The notes: a model not told the origin generated them from the letters alone. A DNA stretch of 64,000 nucleotides from Wurfbainia villosa (GCA_025175895.1 CM045990.1:46124658-46188657), one strand, 5' to 3'. Counted from the first letter of the stretch, positions 1 to 12,304 are shown. Numbers and translations are program-made.

Positions 1-58
1 TCTAAGGCCCAATGCCTATTTTGATAGCATGTGGTTTATGGCATAATCTATACTTGTG

Positions 59-390
59 AAACTTCATTCGACTTCCCTCTTTAGTTTTACTAAAGAGGGG
101 GAACTTATGATGGGTGCGGGGTTTTCATCTAAGGCAATAAAGTTTTGTTGTTTTTAGCTAAGGCAGAGAAATTTTTATTTTGGGAGCTTGTAAAACTTCA
201 TTCGACTTCGCTCTTTAGTTTCACTAAAGAGGGGGAACTTATGATGGGTGTGGGGTTTTTAGCTAAGGCAGTAAAGTTTTGTTGTCTTCAGCTAAGGCAG
301 AGAAATTTTTGCTTAGGGAACTTATAAAATTTCACTCGACTTTTCTCTTCAGTTTTACTAAAGAAGGGGAACTTATGATGGAGTCAGGGT
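59..390. repeat. Tandem repeat, ~134-bp unit, about 3 copies
   Basis: Three successive units begin near 59, 191 and 326. Each carries a block resembling CTTCATTCGACTT followed by a perfect inverted repeat, CTCTTTAGT-TTT-ACTAAAGAG (9-bp stem, 3-base loop) in the first unit, then GGGGAACTTATGATGG. The third unit is shorter and diverged. Bases 1-58 show nothing recognisable. The array may belong to the U3 part of the LTR that ends at 2074, but no LTR start is visible to prove it. The 60-codon frame across it is not a gene. Confidence 0.8.
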
Positions 391-469
391 TTTTCTGATC
401 AGATTAGGAGATTTGCCGAGCAATGTGAGCATTTTTCGAGCCATGGATGTGTATTCTGGATAGTATATG

Positions 470-1085
470 TGGTTTCTGAGCTCAGTAGGGTGGTGCAGAG
501 AAGTGTGGTTTAGAGTTGAGTATTGTGATTGCAGAACAGTTTGTGTTTTCCGAGCCATATATGTGTTTTTTGAGTAGACAGTATGTTTCCCGAGCCCAGT
601 AGGGTGGCACAGGACAGTGTTGCTTAGAGAAGTGTTATATTGACGGATCAGTGTATGTGTTTCCCGAGAAGATAATATGTTTCCCGAGCCCAGTAGGGTG
701 ACACGGGATAATGTTGCTCAAAGAAGTGTTGTATTGACAGATCAATGTATGTGTTTCCCGAGCAGACAATATGTTTCTTGAGCCCAATAGGGTGGCATGG
801 GATAGTGTTGCTCAGAGAAGTGTTGTATTGACAAATCAGTGTATGTGTTTCTCGAGTAGTCAGTATGTTTCCCGAGCCCAGTAGGGTGGCACGGGATAGT
901 GTTGTTTAGAGATAAGTGTTGTATTGATAGATCAGTGTATAAGTTTTCTGAGCAGCTAGGGTGTTTCCCGAGCCCAATAGGGTGGCGTAGGACAGTGTGG
1001 TTCAAAGATAAGTATTGTATTTGCAGATAAATGTATATGGTTCTCGAGTAGTTAATGTATTTCTCGAGTAGTATGTTTATTTCTT
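470..1085. repeat. Tandem repeat, ~94-bp unit, 5-6 copies
   Basis: The block CGAGCCCAGTAGGGTGG recurs at about 591, 685, 779, 873 and 969, a spacing of 94-96 bp, with a diverged copy near 476. Each unit also has a GATCAGTGTATGTGTTTC block. Within the unit CCCGAGCC...GGCACGGG can pair as an imperfect hairpin. It is followed by AT-rich sequence and the LTR promoter at 1371. Related LTRs in this window carry unit arrays in the same upstream position, so this is probably U3 sequence. Confidence 0.8.
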
Positions 1086-2074
1086 GAGCCATGTATGAGT
1101 TCTGAGGTTTTTTTCTTAATATGGTGAAATAAGGAGGAATGGGTATTCCGGAGTATGTAGAGTAGCAGGAAGGGTTTGGGGATGATAAATGTAATATATT
1201 TTATCATTTGTTTCTATATTTTATTTAATTAATACTTGGTAGGGAAATATAGGGCATATAAGGGATTCAAAGAAGATATTTTGAAAAGGAGTGGGAAAAG
1301 TGGTTACATATGACAACTTGGCAAGGGTATTAGAGTAGATTCACTTCAAGGAGAAGGCAGGATGAATCATCTATAAAAGGGGCAGAAGTAGAAGGAAGCA
1401 GGGATGGTTGTTTCTTCGTGATTCGGTACCTCAAAGATCTTCTTCTCACTTCTTCTTCATTATTTTTGCATTTCTACTTTCTTCATCCTATTGTTTCTGA
1501 CTTGAGCATCAGAGGGGCCGCGCTGGGAAGCTGACCCATCTCTAACACTCTTTGGTGACATATCTAGCTAGGAACTTCTAGATCTGAGGCCATCAGAGGA
1601 GATCCATAAGAAGGGTGAGGGAGATCTTGGCAAGCCAAATAAGTGAACACCATCAACAACTTTGAAGGGGAAGTGTTGCTGCATTCCATACCTTCCAAGG
1701 CATTCCAAAGCAACCAAACATCGATCAAACAAAAGTTTCCTTGTGTAAAGCATTCTTCATATTGTATTTCAGTTTCTCTTCTTTACACTTGTATATGTTT
1801 GTATATCTTGTATAAGAATAGGCTGTAAGAGGTTTCTTCACCTCTAGAAGGTTTCAGTGATAGTGGATCTATCGTTAGGTGATAGGTCGTAGAGTAGGAA
1901 TCAGAGATTCTGAGCCACGTAAAAATTCAATTGTGTTGTGCTTGTGTTGTTTCGTTTTTTTATATTTATTTTCGCTATGCATTAACGTCTTGTAGAAAAG
2001 TATGATTGAAATCGGAGATAGAGTTTGAAATCACTATTCAACCCCCCCCCCTCTAGCTACGCCAAGTTCTAACA
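1086..2074 (+). mobile_element. Copia element 1: 3' part of 5' LTR
   Basis: The LTR end is fixed by the sequence GTTCTAACA at 2066-2074, directly before a primer binding site. The segment CCCCCCTCTAGCTACG just before it matches the LTR end of the complete Copia element on the minus strand (29087-30658), where the corresponding plus-strand text is CTAGAGGGGGTGAATAG. A TATA-type promoter lies at 1371-1380. The left boundary is not visible. It may lie upstream of the tandem arrays or of the window. Position 1086 is only where the array ends. Confidence 0.6.
1371..1380 (+). promoter_or_regulatory. LTR TATA box
   Basis: CTATAAAAGG lies about 700 bp before the LTR end and is the same decamer found in both LTRs of the minus-strand Copia element. 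It is the likely transcription signal of this LTR. Confidence 0.65.
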
Positions 2075-2076
2075 AG

Positions 2077-2091
2077 TGGTATCAGAGTGAG
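2077..2091 (+). other. Primer binding site (initiator Met tRNA)
   Basis: TGGTATCAGAGTGAG follows the LTR end after two bases. TGGTATCAGAG is complementary to the 3' end of plant initiator methionine tRNA, the usual Copia primer. It fixes element orientation as +. Confidence 0.85.
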
Positions 2092-2158
2092 ATCGCTCTT
2101 CACCGGACTAACCGCCGAGGGAGCATAGGATAGAGAAATAAAGGATCCATTAAGAGCA

Positions 2159-3695
2159 ATGGAGTTTCAAGATGAATTTGGATACAACATCTGAGTACCA
2201 CCTCCTTTTGGATGAGGAGAATTTGCTCAATGGAAGTCAAGGATGAATATGTTCTTTCAAATAAACATTGAAGAATGGTTCATCCTGATACAAGGTTTTG
2301 AAGTCCCCAAGGATGACAAAGGAAATCTTTACAAGAGAAAGAAATGGACCAAGGAGAAAATTCAAAAATCTAAGACAAATGATAATAGGTAACCAAAATT
2401 TTGGTTAATTTAGTACCTAACAATATTTTGTGAAAATTAGGAAAAATTCAAGAATGCAAGTGAACTATGGAACAAGTTAGTTAAGCTCCATAAGAATCCC
2501 TCACTGGCACAAAGTGAGGATGAATCTAAGGAAGAATGCTCATCATCTCAAGAACTTGGAGATTTGAAAGTTAAGAGGTGCTCAACATCCGAGGTAAAAG
2601 AGATTTTATAAGCCTTTACCTCAAGGATTGAGGGGGAGGTTAGATAATCGACACCGGAACAAGAGGAGCCCTCGGCAATCAAAGCCAATGATTAACCTTT
2701 AAGTGCCTTCCCTAACACCAAGGAAGGTAACTCAATGGTAATTATTAAAAATAAAGATCATATTATATACTTTGAGTGTAGAAAAAAAAGGGTATTACAA
2801 GAGTAAGTGCCCAAGAAGAATCAAGAAGATTCAAGTGACATCAAAAGTGAAGGAAAAGTCAAAGGAGTTTGGAACCCTAATACGAAAAAGAAAGGATCAC
2901 ATAGTGTCCTTCTTATGCAACCAAAAGAGGGATTACCAAAATCAATGTCCAAGGGGGAGACACCCAACCAAAGATAAATGAGAGAGTTCAAGTGTAGGGG
3001 GAGCTCCTAAGGCAAGTCCTAAGGTATCTTTAATTAATGCAATTTCGATGTTTCATGATAAAAATCATGTTAAGCCTAAGTTTTATCATCTAGGTGCTCA
3101 ATATCATGAAAATAGGCATAAGGATAATTTTAGGTCATTTACCTCAAGGACTATACCACCTAAGGAGAATTTTAAAGTTTTTCAAGGTAGAACCATTTTA
3201 CACAAGGATAGAAAGGATGAGAAAAATCTAGGCAATAACCTAAAAAAGAATAGACATATGCCTAGGAAGAAAAATAATCAAAGAAATCATGGAAAATAAA
3301 AAATTGAGACATTAGAGGGAAAAAATAAGTCTTGAGGTCAAGACTTCACAAATTAGAAAATACCCTTAAAAAGATGGAAAATATATTTAAAGGGTCAAAA
3401 AGACAAAATCTAAAATTTGATAGGCAAGAAACATCTAGGGACAGGAAGGGTTTGGGTTACAAATCTAAGTTCAAGAAGAGCATGCCCTCTTACCATAGTG
3501 TTCCATATAATTACGAAACTAATCCTAGGTCTAGGAATGTCAAGGTTACAAGGGAGGTCATCCCTAGAGTTGATCTTGATGAGACCATAATGACTAAGGC
3601 TTCCGAGAAGCCTAGGAGAGTCATTAGAAAGGTATCAAAGGAGGTTATCCCTAGTGAATACCTAGAAAATCCAAAGAGCTCCAATAGATATTAGG
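2159..3695 (+). pseudogene. gag: Copia element 1 gag, broken
   Basis: This is a decayed capsid gene. The conceptual start (ATG at 2159, Met-Glu-Phe-Gln) and the following segment, read across stops, match the N-terminus of the intact gag at 27321-29018 on the minus strand (Met-Asp-Phe-Gln). The zinc knuckle near 2767-2815 is damaged: the first Cys and the His positions read as Tyr. Open stretches 2772-2981, 3048-3299 and 3332-3694 match the later gag, including the C-terminal pattern ending in SSNRY (SSNRF in the intact copy). Several stops and frame changes separate them, so no product is expected. No protease, integrase or reverse transcriptase follows, so this family looks gag-only. Confidence 0.8.
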
Positions 3696-5405
3696 TTCCT
3701 AAGAGTGTTTTCCTTTCACACTAGATGGGTATAGGGTGTCAACTTAGAATGGGATGATAGTTACCCTAACTATAGCAGAGTTGATACTTTAGAGTATTTT
3801 TGAGGTATAGTGATACTTTGAAAATAAATTTAGAACATTATCCTAAAAGATCTTATGATGTGCCAATGGAAATAAAAGTTTGAAAATTGATCATGATTGA
3901 CACATTAGGCTAGAGTCAATGGCGTATCAAGTTTAGGATTTTGGCACACTCGAGGGAGTTAGTCCGTCATTATGTCAAATTCGGTATTTGATATAATTGT
4001 AGATAATGGTGAATAGGTTTAAGACTTAGGTATTGTCATATCTTATTATTTTGTATATTTGGAATGGCTTGTATGTCATACTATATGTCATGATATCATG
4101 TATCACATAATTGTGTAGAACATGTCATTTTGATACTTGAGTTAATTTTTAGCTTGTCATGACATCATGCATCATGTAAAATTGGAAATGCTTTTAAATT
4201 ATGCACATCATTTATTCCATAATCATATTCATGCATTTATTCACTTAAAATTAAGGAAATTAGCATTATTTGATATCCTAGTAGGATGGTCAAATTAGAA
4301 ATGCCTAGTTAGAAATGCATGATCCCTTAGTCTAGGAAAAAATCAATTTACATCTCACAAAGACCATAGGATGTCTTGTGTATATGCATTGAAACATTTT
4401 AGATGCAAGTGAGATGCTAGAATGATGGGTTAAGTTCAAGGTGCTTATATGGTGCATCAAAATGAACTCAAGTTCATCAAATGATATGAATGAATCATAA
4501 GGAAAGCTAATATACAAGTCATGTACACTTGACCCATAGATCATGATTGAAAATAAGATTTTAAAATGTTTTTAAAATCATTTTGAAAAATCTTGGCAAA
4601 GCATATTTGTTGATAGGAATCACCATCGATAATATTAATACAATGTTAGGTTAAAACATTGAAGTTTGCAATGGTTTTCAACTTTGTGTCATTCTTTGAA
4701 AATGATGGGTATTTTCATAGAAAACTATTTTTCTCCCATAGTATTTGACATAAGTAATGTCTATATGAAATTTCAATATTATTTGAAAAATATAAAATTA
4801 CTTATGCAATTTTAGAACTCGCTTGAAAATTGGATTCAAAAAATCAAAAACCAGTCGACTATTTCAGGAACTAGTCAACTGGTATAGTCATCAGTCGATT
4901 ACTTACTGAAACAATCGACTACTAGGGATTTTTTGCTAAATAGGTCCTGTTTAGCCATTTAAAAATAATCCTATGTAGTTTAACTACTCCTAACCCTCTG
5001 ATATGCTTGGGAAAGCATTAAAAGGGAATGATTTTTAGTGAAAATGGATAGGAGAGTTAATTAGGGTAAGAACAAAACTAGTTCAAGGTTGAACTTTTGC
5101 CCTCATGTTTGGAGTTTCGATCTCCTATAGACTTAGGACCTCTCCAAAGACATTGTTGGTGCAATGGTTAAGGGCTCTAAGCCTTTAAAGGGAGGTTGTC
5201 TTTCAAGGTGTAATAAATGATTTATCACTAAGGAGAATGAAGGGTTAATGGAAAATGAAGTATGGAGGTTTATGAGAGAATTTTTTATGCATGTCAAAGG
5301 GGCAGAATGAAGGGTTTAAGTTATAAAACCTTCATTATGCTTTGACATAGGAAGAGATAAGTTGGCTTTATTGGCTAGCCTAACTTAAAGATATTGTCAA
5401 ACATC
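3696..5405 (+). other. Non-coding internal part of Copia element 1
   Basis: No credible gene is visible. The stretch corresponds to 25432-27320 in the minus-strand relative: both have AT-rich sequence with many CATGATATCATG-like words, then an array of short palindromic words (here 4850-4925, around CCAGTCGACTA), then text close to TGATAGGAATCACCATCGAT. Pol is absent in both copies at this place. Confidence 0.6.
4850..4925. repeat. Cluster of short CAGTCGACT-like palindromic words
   Basis: CCAGTCGACTA, TAGTCAACTGG, ATCAGTCGATTA and CAATCGACTAC lie within about 75 bp. Each is a variant of the palindrome core CAGTCGACTG, which also occurs in the CACTA subterminal region and in the Copia LTRs. 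The matching place in the minus-strand relative (about 26115-26190) has words built on GCGATCGA instead. Confidence 0.6.
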
Positions 5406-5422
5406 AAAAAGGGAGAGATTAT
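5406..5422 (+). other. Polypurine tract of Copia element 1
   Basis: AAAAAGGGAGAGATTAT stands directly before the LTR start TGATGCAATC. The minus-strand relative has the matching AAAAAGGGGGAGAT before its LTR. It primes plus-strand DNA synthesis in this class. Confidence 0.75.
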
Positions 5423-6278
5423 TGATGCAATCAACCTCAGGTCAAGATTGACCAAGCTCGAGTTGAGTTTCGATGTTTAACAATATGACAATATGACTAT
5501 AGGATAGTATGGGACATCTGAGGTCGTATGATGGAGACATATGACGGAGAGTTTGGAGTAATCATCATTGGGTCAGGATAACCATGATGGATGATGGGAA
5601 GCTAGTGTGATAGGAAGTCAAGTAGGTCAAGGTTGACCAGATACTCAACAAGTGAAAAATTCAAGTGGGTTAGGGAAGACCGGACACTTAGTGGTGGAAA
5701 GTTCAACAAAGAGTTGCCAAGTGTTAATCCCAAGTGAGTCACGGTTGACCGAACACTTAGCATGAGAAGAAAAGTCCAAACAGGCCAAGGAGGATTGGAT
5801 GTTTGGTGATGGGAAGTTCTGGTTGGGTCAAGGTTGACCGAACACTTGACACAAAGTGAAAAGTCCAAGAAAGTCAAGGAGAATCAGATGTTTGGTGTCG
5901 AAAAAATCCTCGTAGGATTGTAGATCGAATGAAGGCAAAGAAAGTCCAAGAAGGTCAAGGAGGACTGGATGCTTGGTGTCAGTGAAGTCCCGATAGGTCA
6001 CGGTTGACTAGATGCTAGGTAAGTGAAGTCCCGGCATGTCAAGGTTACCGGGTGCTTGGCAAGTAAAGTTCCGACAGGTCAAGATGATCAGATGCATGAC
6101 AAGTGAAGTCTCGACAGGTCAAGGTGACCGGATGATAGACAAGTAAAGTCCCGACAGATCAAGGTGATCAGATGATTGGCAAGTGAAGTCCTAGCAGGTC
6201 AAGGTGATTGGATGCTAGACAAGTGAAGTCCTGACAGGTCAAAGTGACTGGATGCTAGGCAAGTGACGGGTCAAGGGT
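5423..6278 (+). mobile_element. Copia element 1: truncated 3' LTR (U3 with minisatellite)
   Basis: The start TGATGCAATC follows the polypurine tract. The sequence then becomes a long, drifting array of units such as AAGTCCCGACAGGTCAAGG, about 47 bp long between 5980 and 6275 (roughly 6-8 copies), with older, longer units before that. The promoter and R-U5 end of the LTR are missing: at about 6279 the sequence switches to a related LTR in the opposite orientation. The unit grammar (AAAGTCCAAG, GATGCTTGG) matches the U3 array of the minus-strand Copia LTRs. Confidence 0.65.
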
Positions 6279-7770
6279 TAGGACCGTTGGCATCGCTAGA
6301 GGGGGTGAATAGTGTTGATCGTCATTGCACAATGGAAATGATTTGTTCAACATTTTGCAGCAGAAATAGAAAGCACAAGACAAGAGCAGTTTTTACTTGG
6401 TTCACAGTTCCCCATGAACTACTACATCCAAGGCCTACCTCTACTCTTTCTCCTTCTCAGAAAATCTCTGGAGGTGGAGAAACCTCTTAATACAGATCTC
6501 AGAAAGGTTTTCAGAGATATTACAAGATGAGATTAGAAAGTACAACAAGAAGAGAAAACTATTACAGGTTTGTAGTAAGTACTCTTCTCTTTAAATCTTT
6601 GAACACCTATTGATGATGAGGAATGCTTGGAGAGTGAAGGCGAACTGATGGAGAAACACTTGATCAGACAATAGGAGTTTTGTGTATTTTTCTCTCTTCT
6701 TTCATTTTTTTTTAAAACTAATACAGAGTCTTCCTTTTATACTAAAATCGGTCTTGGATTATTTTTGCCTAGCGGTCTAGTTACATTGATTCGCGCCTCA
6801 ACTAGGATTTAATCCCGTTGCCAACGATAACCTTTCCCCTTTATTTTTTTTAATTTACTACCTGTTTTAACTTAGGTTCTGTTAATCTTTCCCTACATGT
6901 ACACCACTGATCAAGGTGGAAGTCGAGCTCAACTCGCTTCTACCCAATTGATCATACATCCAGTCGAGGTGCCACCTCGACTTTCAACACCTAGTCGAGG
7001 TCCTAGTCGAGCGTGCCTCGCTTTTGAGTATGCTCTCTGACTTTCCCGAGCGCTGCTTCCCTAGTACCGAACTCATGGCTTTTCCTGAGCACCAAGAACC
7101 TCCAGTCAAGGTGCTGCCTCGACGAGATAAGCTCTAATTTTCTTTATAGTGTTCCAAGAACCGATCTAAGTACTGCCATTCTTTCATGAGTACTAAGCAT
7201 TGTGTCCCTTCCTGAGCACTCGAGCACCTCCAGTCGAGGTGCCAACTTGATTGGGTAAGGTCTCGAGTACCACTTCTGGTCCCGAGCTTTGTGTGCCCAA
7301 GTAGCGTGCGCCCGAGCACTGAGTCCATTCTCGAGTTTAACATGGTATCAGTCGAGGTGACGCCTCAACTGATAAAGTCAACAATCAAGGTGTTAAATCG
7401 GTTGTTGTCCTAACTTTTACTATTTCAGCCAATCTAAGGTCAAAACTACGCCTAGTAAAGAATCTACCCTAGACCCTTTACCTAATGCCTGTGAACTATT
7501 GTCCATAGGTCTTCCATGCCAAGACTTTTGTCCGAGACTTCCTTCCACTTGCCATGCATCTGATCCTTTTGATTTGCTGGGGGGGCTTATTTCTTGCTTG
7601 CTATGAATCTGGCTCCTGCCTTCTTGGAGTTTTCACCTTGCATCTGATCCTCAACCTACAAGGGTTCCTTTACTAAGGATCTGACAATTGCCTCAGATTT
7701 TCACATCTTGCATCCGGTCCTCGACCTTGCATATGGTCCTTGATAGTCGCATTTTTTTTGTGTCATTTTT
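6279..7770 (-). mobile_element. Copia-family LTR fragment, opposite orientation
   Basis: From 6279 the text GGTTAGGACCGTTGGCATC and then CTAGAGGGGGTGAATAG is the reverse complement of the LTR end of this Copia family. A later block CTCTGGAGGTGGAGAAACCTC resembles CCGGAGGCGGAGAAACCTC in the complete LTRs. From about 6950 there are repeated words such as CCAGTCGAGGTGCC and CCCGAGCAC. The far end is fuzzy, near 7750-7770 (CTTGCATCCGGTCCTCGACC). It may be a solo LTR or the 3' LTR of a deleted element. The short frames at 6263-6490 and 7134-7343 are not genes. Confidence 0.55.
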
Positions 7771-7798
7771 ACTTACAGATCGGATATTTTAGACTCTT

Positions 7799-8614
7799 TG
7801 ATGCGGTAATTAGTGTTATTCAGTATTGTTTTATATATTGGATCTATTTGTAATTAATTGTTCAATTCCTATAATTTCAGTATTATTTTTCATGGGTTGA
7901 ATGTGATTTTATAGGGAACATGAAGAGAGCCTAATTGGAGCAATCACAACCGTCGATCCGGATCAAATCGATCGCAACCCTTGGATTGTGTTGATCAGCC
8001 ACTTAGGGAATATTAATTGGTGTTATTGAACCCTAGCTCTAAATGGGTGGCTGAGATCAAAAATGGCTTGATCGAGCGGCTGAGAAAAATCACCTTTAAA
8101 AGCTACAATTTCTCAATCGCGGCAGAAATCGCAAAACAGAAACATGTGGCGTCTTCTTCCCTTCACTTGCGTGGTGACAGCGATCTCCACTCTAGCACTT
8201 CCGAAGACATTTCCGGCGACTCCAACAGTCTTCCTCATTTCCATTCCATCCGGCAGCCTTTCCTTTCCTTGGTTCGGCGGAGCTGGTTGCTGAAGTTGGG
8301 CGACGGCAGCTTTGACGACTGAGCAGAGTTTGGGTCTGGTCTTCTTCACCGGCGCTTCTATTAAGCCTGGCAATCGGAGCTGAGCTAACCCAGCTGGACG
8401 TGGTCACAGAAGGCTAAGGGTGACCTTCTACTACCGTGGTCATGGCAACACGGATTTCCAATTCCGGCAGCCTTGATTCTTCTGATTTAGGCAGCACTTC
8501 CCATTTCTAGCAGCTGGTGAAGATCAAGATGCGTTCACAACCGGTCCCTTAGGTATTGGTGTGATTCCTTCGCTCCGCCCGTAGATCCATCCACTGCTTT
8601 GCGGTGATGCAATT
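7799..8614 (+). mobile_element. Probable start of an Athila 5' LTR (first of three pieces)
   Basis: The segment begins TGATGCGGTAATTAG and has a promoter-like CTTTAAAAGC near 8094, followed by leader-like, pyrimidine-rich sequence. It ends where the Tekay-like LTR starts. The Athila primer site lies at 36560, and the only sequence between that can belong to its LTR is 7799-8614, 20609-21614 and 36402-36554, together about 2 kb, a plausible Athila LTR length. The join is inference: no reference LTR is available here. The 101-codon frame at 8017-8322 is likely chance. Confidence 0.4.
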
Positions 8615-10748
8615 CATAAATACCACGAATAAATTTTTCAACAGGATAATATCTCTATTATTCGTTGATTAGAGAACATATTAAGGGATTAGTTAAACCA
8701 TGGTTAGGGATTTAATTGAATCAAACCTTGGGTTAATGATAGAGGGGTTAAGTGGATCTAGACTTAGGCTTATAGAGTTTTAAGCTCAATCCATTAGTGG
8801 ACCCGACCCACTAACTCAAATCCAACCCGCTCCGTCTCTTAACACCAAGCCGTTTTTCTTTCTCCCGTACTTGTCATCCGCAGATTTCCTTCTCCCCGAG
8901 CGTTCCCAGTCGTTTCTTTTCCTCCACCGCACCTCTTCCTCGCCGAACGGCCACTGCCGACTCCTCTTCCTCCGCTGCTCGACTTCCAATCGCGCAGCTC
9001 TTCCCATCTCTGTTGTGATCTCTCCTTCCACCATCGCTACCAGAGCTCTCAATCGCAATCGCCTTCCCCATTTCTGTCAGCCACCATCGTGAGCTCCTCC
9101 AGCGCTGTAGTGGCACGTGATCATCGTCGCCTTCCCCATCGCACACGCCCATCAGCTGTCAGTCCAGGAGCCAGCTTGGTGAGGTTGTCACCGACGTTGT
9201 TGTCGCCCACAACCCTTCATCACCTCCGCCCCATCGCCGCCGCTTCGTCGGAGATCTCCACCTGAGAAGTTGGGGATTTTGCGAGCACAGTGACACCACC
9301 ATCGCCGGCTTCTTCCTCAAATCTGTGCGCGATCTTCCTTCCCCAGATTTCTCCTTGATTCCCATCTGGAGATCTACCTCGAACATCTTTATCCAGATCT
9401 CAAGCCTGCCTCATTCGAATCTAGGGGGTTTTGGGAGTTTCAATGACGATCAGCGTCGGAGCTAGGTAAGGTCTGATTATCCCCTTACTTTGGACAAAGG
9501 TCGAGCTCCTAGCCATAGATTCCCTCATTTGACTTGATCTGTTGAATCGGGCAGTACCCATGGAACATAGCAGCTCGGGGAAAGGAGTTATTTTCTCCAA
9601 TTTGTGTCGGAGGTTGGTGAGGACTGTGCTGTGAGGTAAGCCTTGGTGTATCGCCATTCACAGCAATTGGTAAGGATGGATTACTGTGGTTCACAACAAC
9701 ATTGAGTGTGGATAACTCTGTTTTGCAGTAGGGCCTAGATGTTCCGACAATAGCTGGGATCTCCAACCTGGGTTCTAGTGGCATGATCTGATTTGTGAGC
9801 GACTAGGCGATTTAAAGGGGTAAGACTTTTCATCTTTTGATTTATGATGTTGTTGTGTTAGATATGTTGTATTATGTGGATTGGTAGAGATGGTCGATTG
9901 TTCGACATCCGACAAGCAAATCTATGGTTCAGGATTGTGCCGGAAAGAAGATTGGATGCCTATGCTGGGATCAAAGAATGGTGGTTTAGATTTGATATTA
10001 TGATGTTGGAGTCAGATCTGATGATGATCAAGAAGTTGAGCAGATAAAAATAAGGCTTGGTAAGTATAGATTTGGTTGTTTATAGTTGTGTATCCATTCT
10101 GTTTAGTAAACTGATCTGGATATGCTATAATTATATAGTGATGATAGTGCCTATTCATTACATGATGATGTTTGATTTATTTAGATTAAATTACGACCAG
10201 ACTCTTTAAACAGATTAAGAAGTGGTTGAGATGAAAACAACGTGAGGACTTTGATATGAGGCAGGTTCACGGATGTGAAGACAACTTGTATTTTCAGACA
10301 AGTCGTCAAAACAAGTGGGTAATTCCTACCCTAGTCAGGTAGTTTTAAATGCATGCAGATTTAGATACATGATCATCTTATATGATCATGTTACCTTGAC
10401 TCTGTTCTTATTTACTCTTGCGCTTGATACCTTACCATTGGCTGTTAACTCCATTGCTGCTATCATGTTACATTTTATCATGATTAGGAGTTATATATAT
10501 AGGTGATGTAAGTAACCTAGAATTTGTTTAGTTAAGTGCAAATAGTAAAGTCTAGATGACAACCTGATTGTAAATTGGGCAAAGAGGTCATCTATGGGTA
10601 GGTAATATTTTGAACGTAGGGTTAATTCTAATACCCTTAGGTTGCATGTTTACCACCGACCATGTATTGTGTAAATGGTTAGGTGAATGGTACTTAGTGT
10701 GTCGCTACAGACTGGTAGTCCTAGCTTGATATAATCAGTTTGAGTACG

Positions 10749-11018
10749 ACTCTCTATAGGATAGAGAGTGCGTCGATTAGATTGGTATGACTCTCTACAT
10801 GATAGAGAGTGCATTGATTAGTTGAGTACAACTCTCTATAGGATAGAGAGTGCATCCATTAGTTGAGTACGACTCTCTGTAGGATAGAGAGTGCGTCGAT
10901 TAGATTGGTATGCCTCTCTACAGGATAGAGAGTGTTATGATCAGTTGAGTACGACTCTCTGTAGGATAGAGAGTGCGTTGATCTGATTAGTATGACTCTC
11001 TGTAGAATAGAGAGTCTA
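10749..11018. repeat. 41-bp tandem array of perfect hairpins, 7 units (5' LTR)
   Basis: ACTCTCT starts at 10749, 10790, 10831, 10872, 10913 (as CCTCTCT), 10954 and 10995, an exact 41-bp spacing. The best unit reads ACTCTCTAT-AGG-ATAGAGAGT: a 9-bp perfect stem with a 3-base loop. Spacer sequence between hairpins (GCGTCGATTAGATTGGTAT and GTTGAGTACG types) varies more than the stems. Confidence 0.9.
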
Positions 11019-12269
11019 TGGTGGATGTTTGTATGTGAGACATTGCATTCATGTCATTTGCATGCACGCTGGCGACGTGGTCTCCCTTGTGGTTGAGAGG
11101 GTCGCCAGTCATCCTGCCTCCACGATTACTCATAGGAGGAGTAACCGGTGTGAGGGCAGAGCATTGTGGTGCTGCACTCTACCACTATAGACGGTGGTAG
11201 TTGGATTTGTGTGTCGTAGTCCTGCATGTGTGACACTCGACCACTCATGGGTAGTGACTGTCAGAGTGGCCAATAGCAGGGACCCCCATCGTGTAGCTTG
11301 CTCTTCACGCTTATATGCTACTTGATCATACTGGCCACTCGGCCACTCGAGAGTATTGGTTGGTATTGAGTTGGGACATTTGTCATGCTTGAGCCACCGA
11401 GGTCACACTGGGGTCGTGGTAGCTTTAGGGTGAGCCGACATGACCATGCATGCTACATTGCCGTGACTTATGGCATTTTTGCATATTGCCATATATATAC
11501 ATATATGCATGTATATATATATATATATGGATGGTTGTGATTAATATATATATAGATGCAGTCTATATATATATGCTTATTGTGATGTTGCATTTGATTG
11601 TACTATGCTTGCTGCATTTGGTTGTACATCATATTCATGCATTCTTCTTGCATTTGTTATACGGTTGTGTTGGATACTTATATATTTGTTGGACAGACCA
11701 TTAGATACCTTGACCTGTATCATGAGTATATTGTGAGTTAGTATGACTCTTCCTGTTATATATGTTGGATATATTCTCAAGTTGGATCAGAGTAGCGTAG
11801 CAGACGTTCAGGTATGTCTGCGTTTTACGTTGTTTATTTGGTTAGACGATATATGCATGTATTTATATATTGTGTTGTTATACCTGTGGTACCTTTAGTT
11901 TATGCTATTGAATTACATGTGATATTTGATATATACATGTTTTTCCTATTACCTGCTGAGTTTTACTCACCACCACCACGGACCACTGGTTTTTCATCGC
12001 CCAGTAGCGTAGGCAAACCGTGATGGACTTGGAGCACCGTTGGCTGGCATCGTCTCATCTCAACTCCGAGAGTCCGGGTTTTTGGGTTTTTCATTGGTGT
12101 TCCGATATGGATTTGGTTTATGTGATGTTTTGTAGTGATTGGATGTTGTAAATGTTGTACCTTTCTTTTTTTGGTTTTGTTATGGTGTTCTGAGTCGGTG
12201 TTAGTCATACCGATATGCATGTGTGTAGTTTGTGATGTTGTTGTGTTTTAGTTTCCGTTGTGGTTTGTT

Positions 12270-12275
<6 letters not shown>

Positions 12276-12304
<29 letters not shown>
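12276..12304. repeat. (GT)n microsatellite
   Basis: A run of about 14 GT units in the 5' LTR. The matching place in the 3' LTR (20506-20531) is a TA run, so the two LTRs differ here in repeat type. Confidence 0.9.

Noticed and set aside
6263..6490. 75-codon frame
   Set aside because: Lies in the R-U5 part of a reversed Copia LTR. No protein pattern.
8816..9784. Several frames on both strands, with counterparts at 17006-17979
   Set aside because: They lie in the GC- and pyrimidine-rich part of the Tekay LTRs. Frames differ between the two copies and match nothing I recognise.
10749..11018. CRISPR-like regular array
   Set aside because: Repeats and spacers are both degenerate and direct, and the array lies inside a plant LTR and is duplicated in the sister LTR. 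There are no cas genes.
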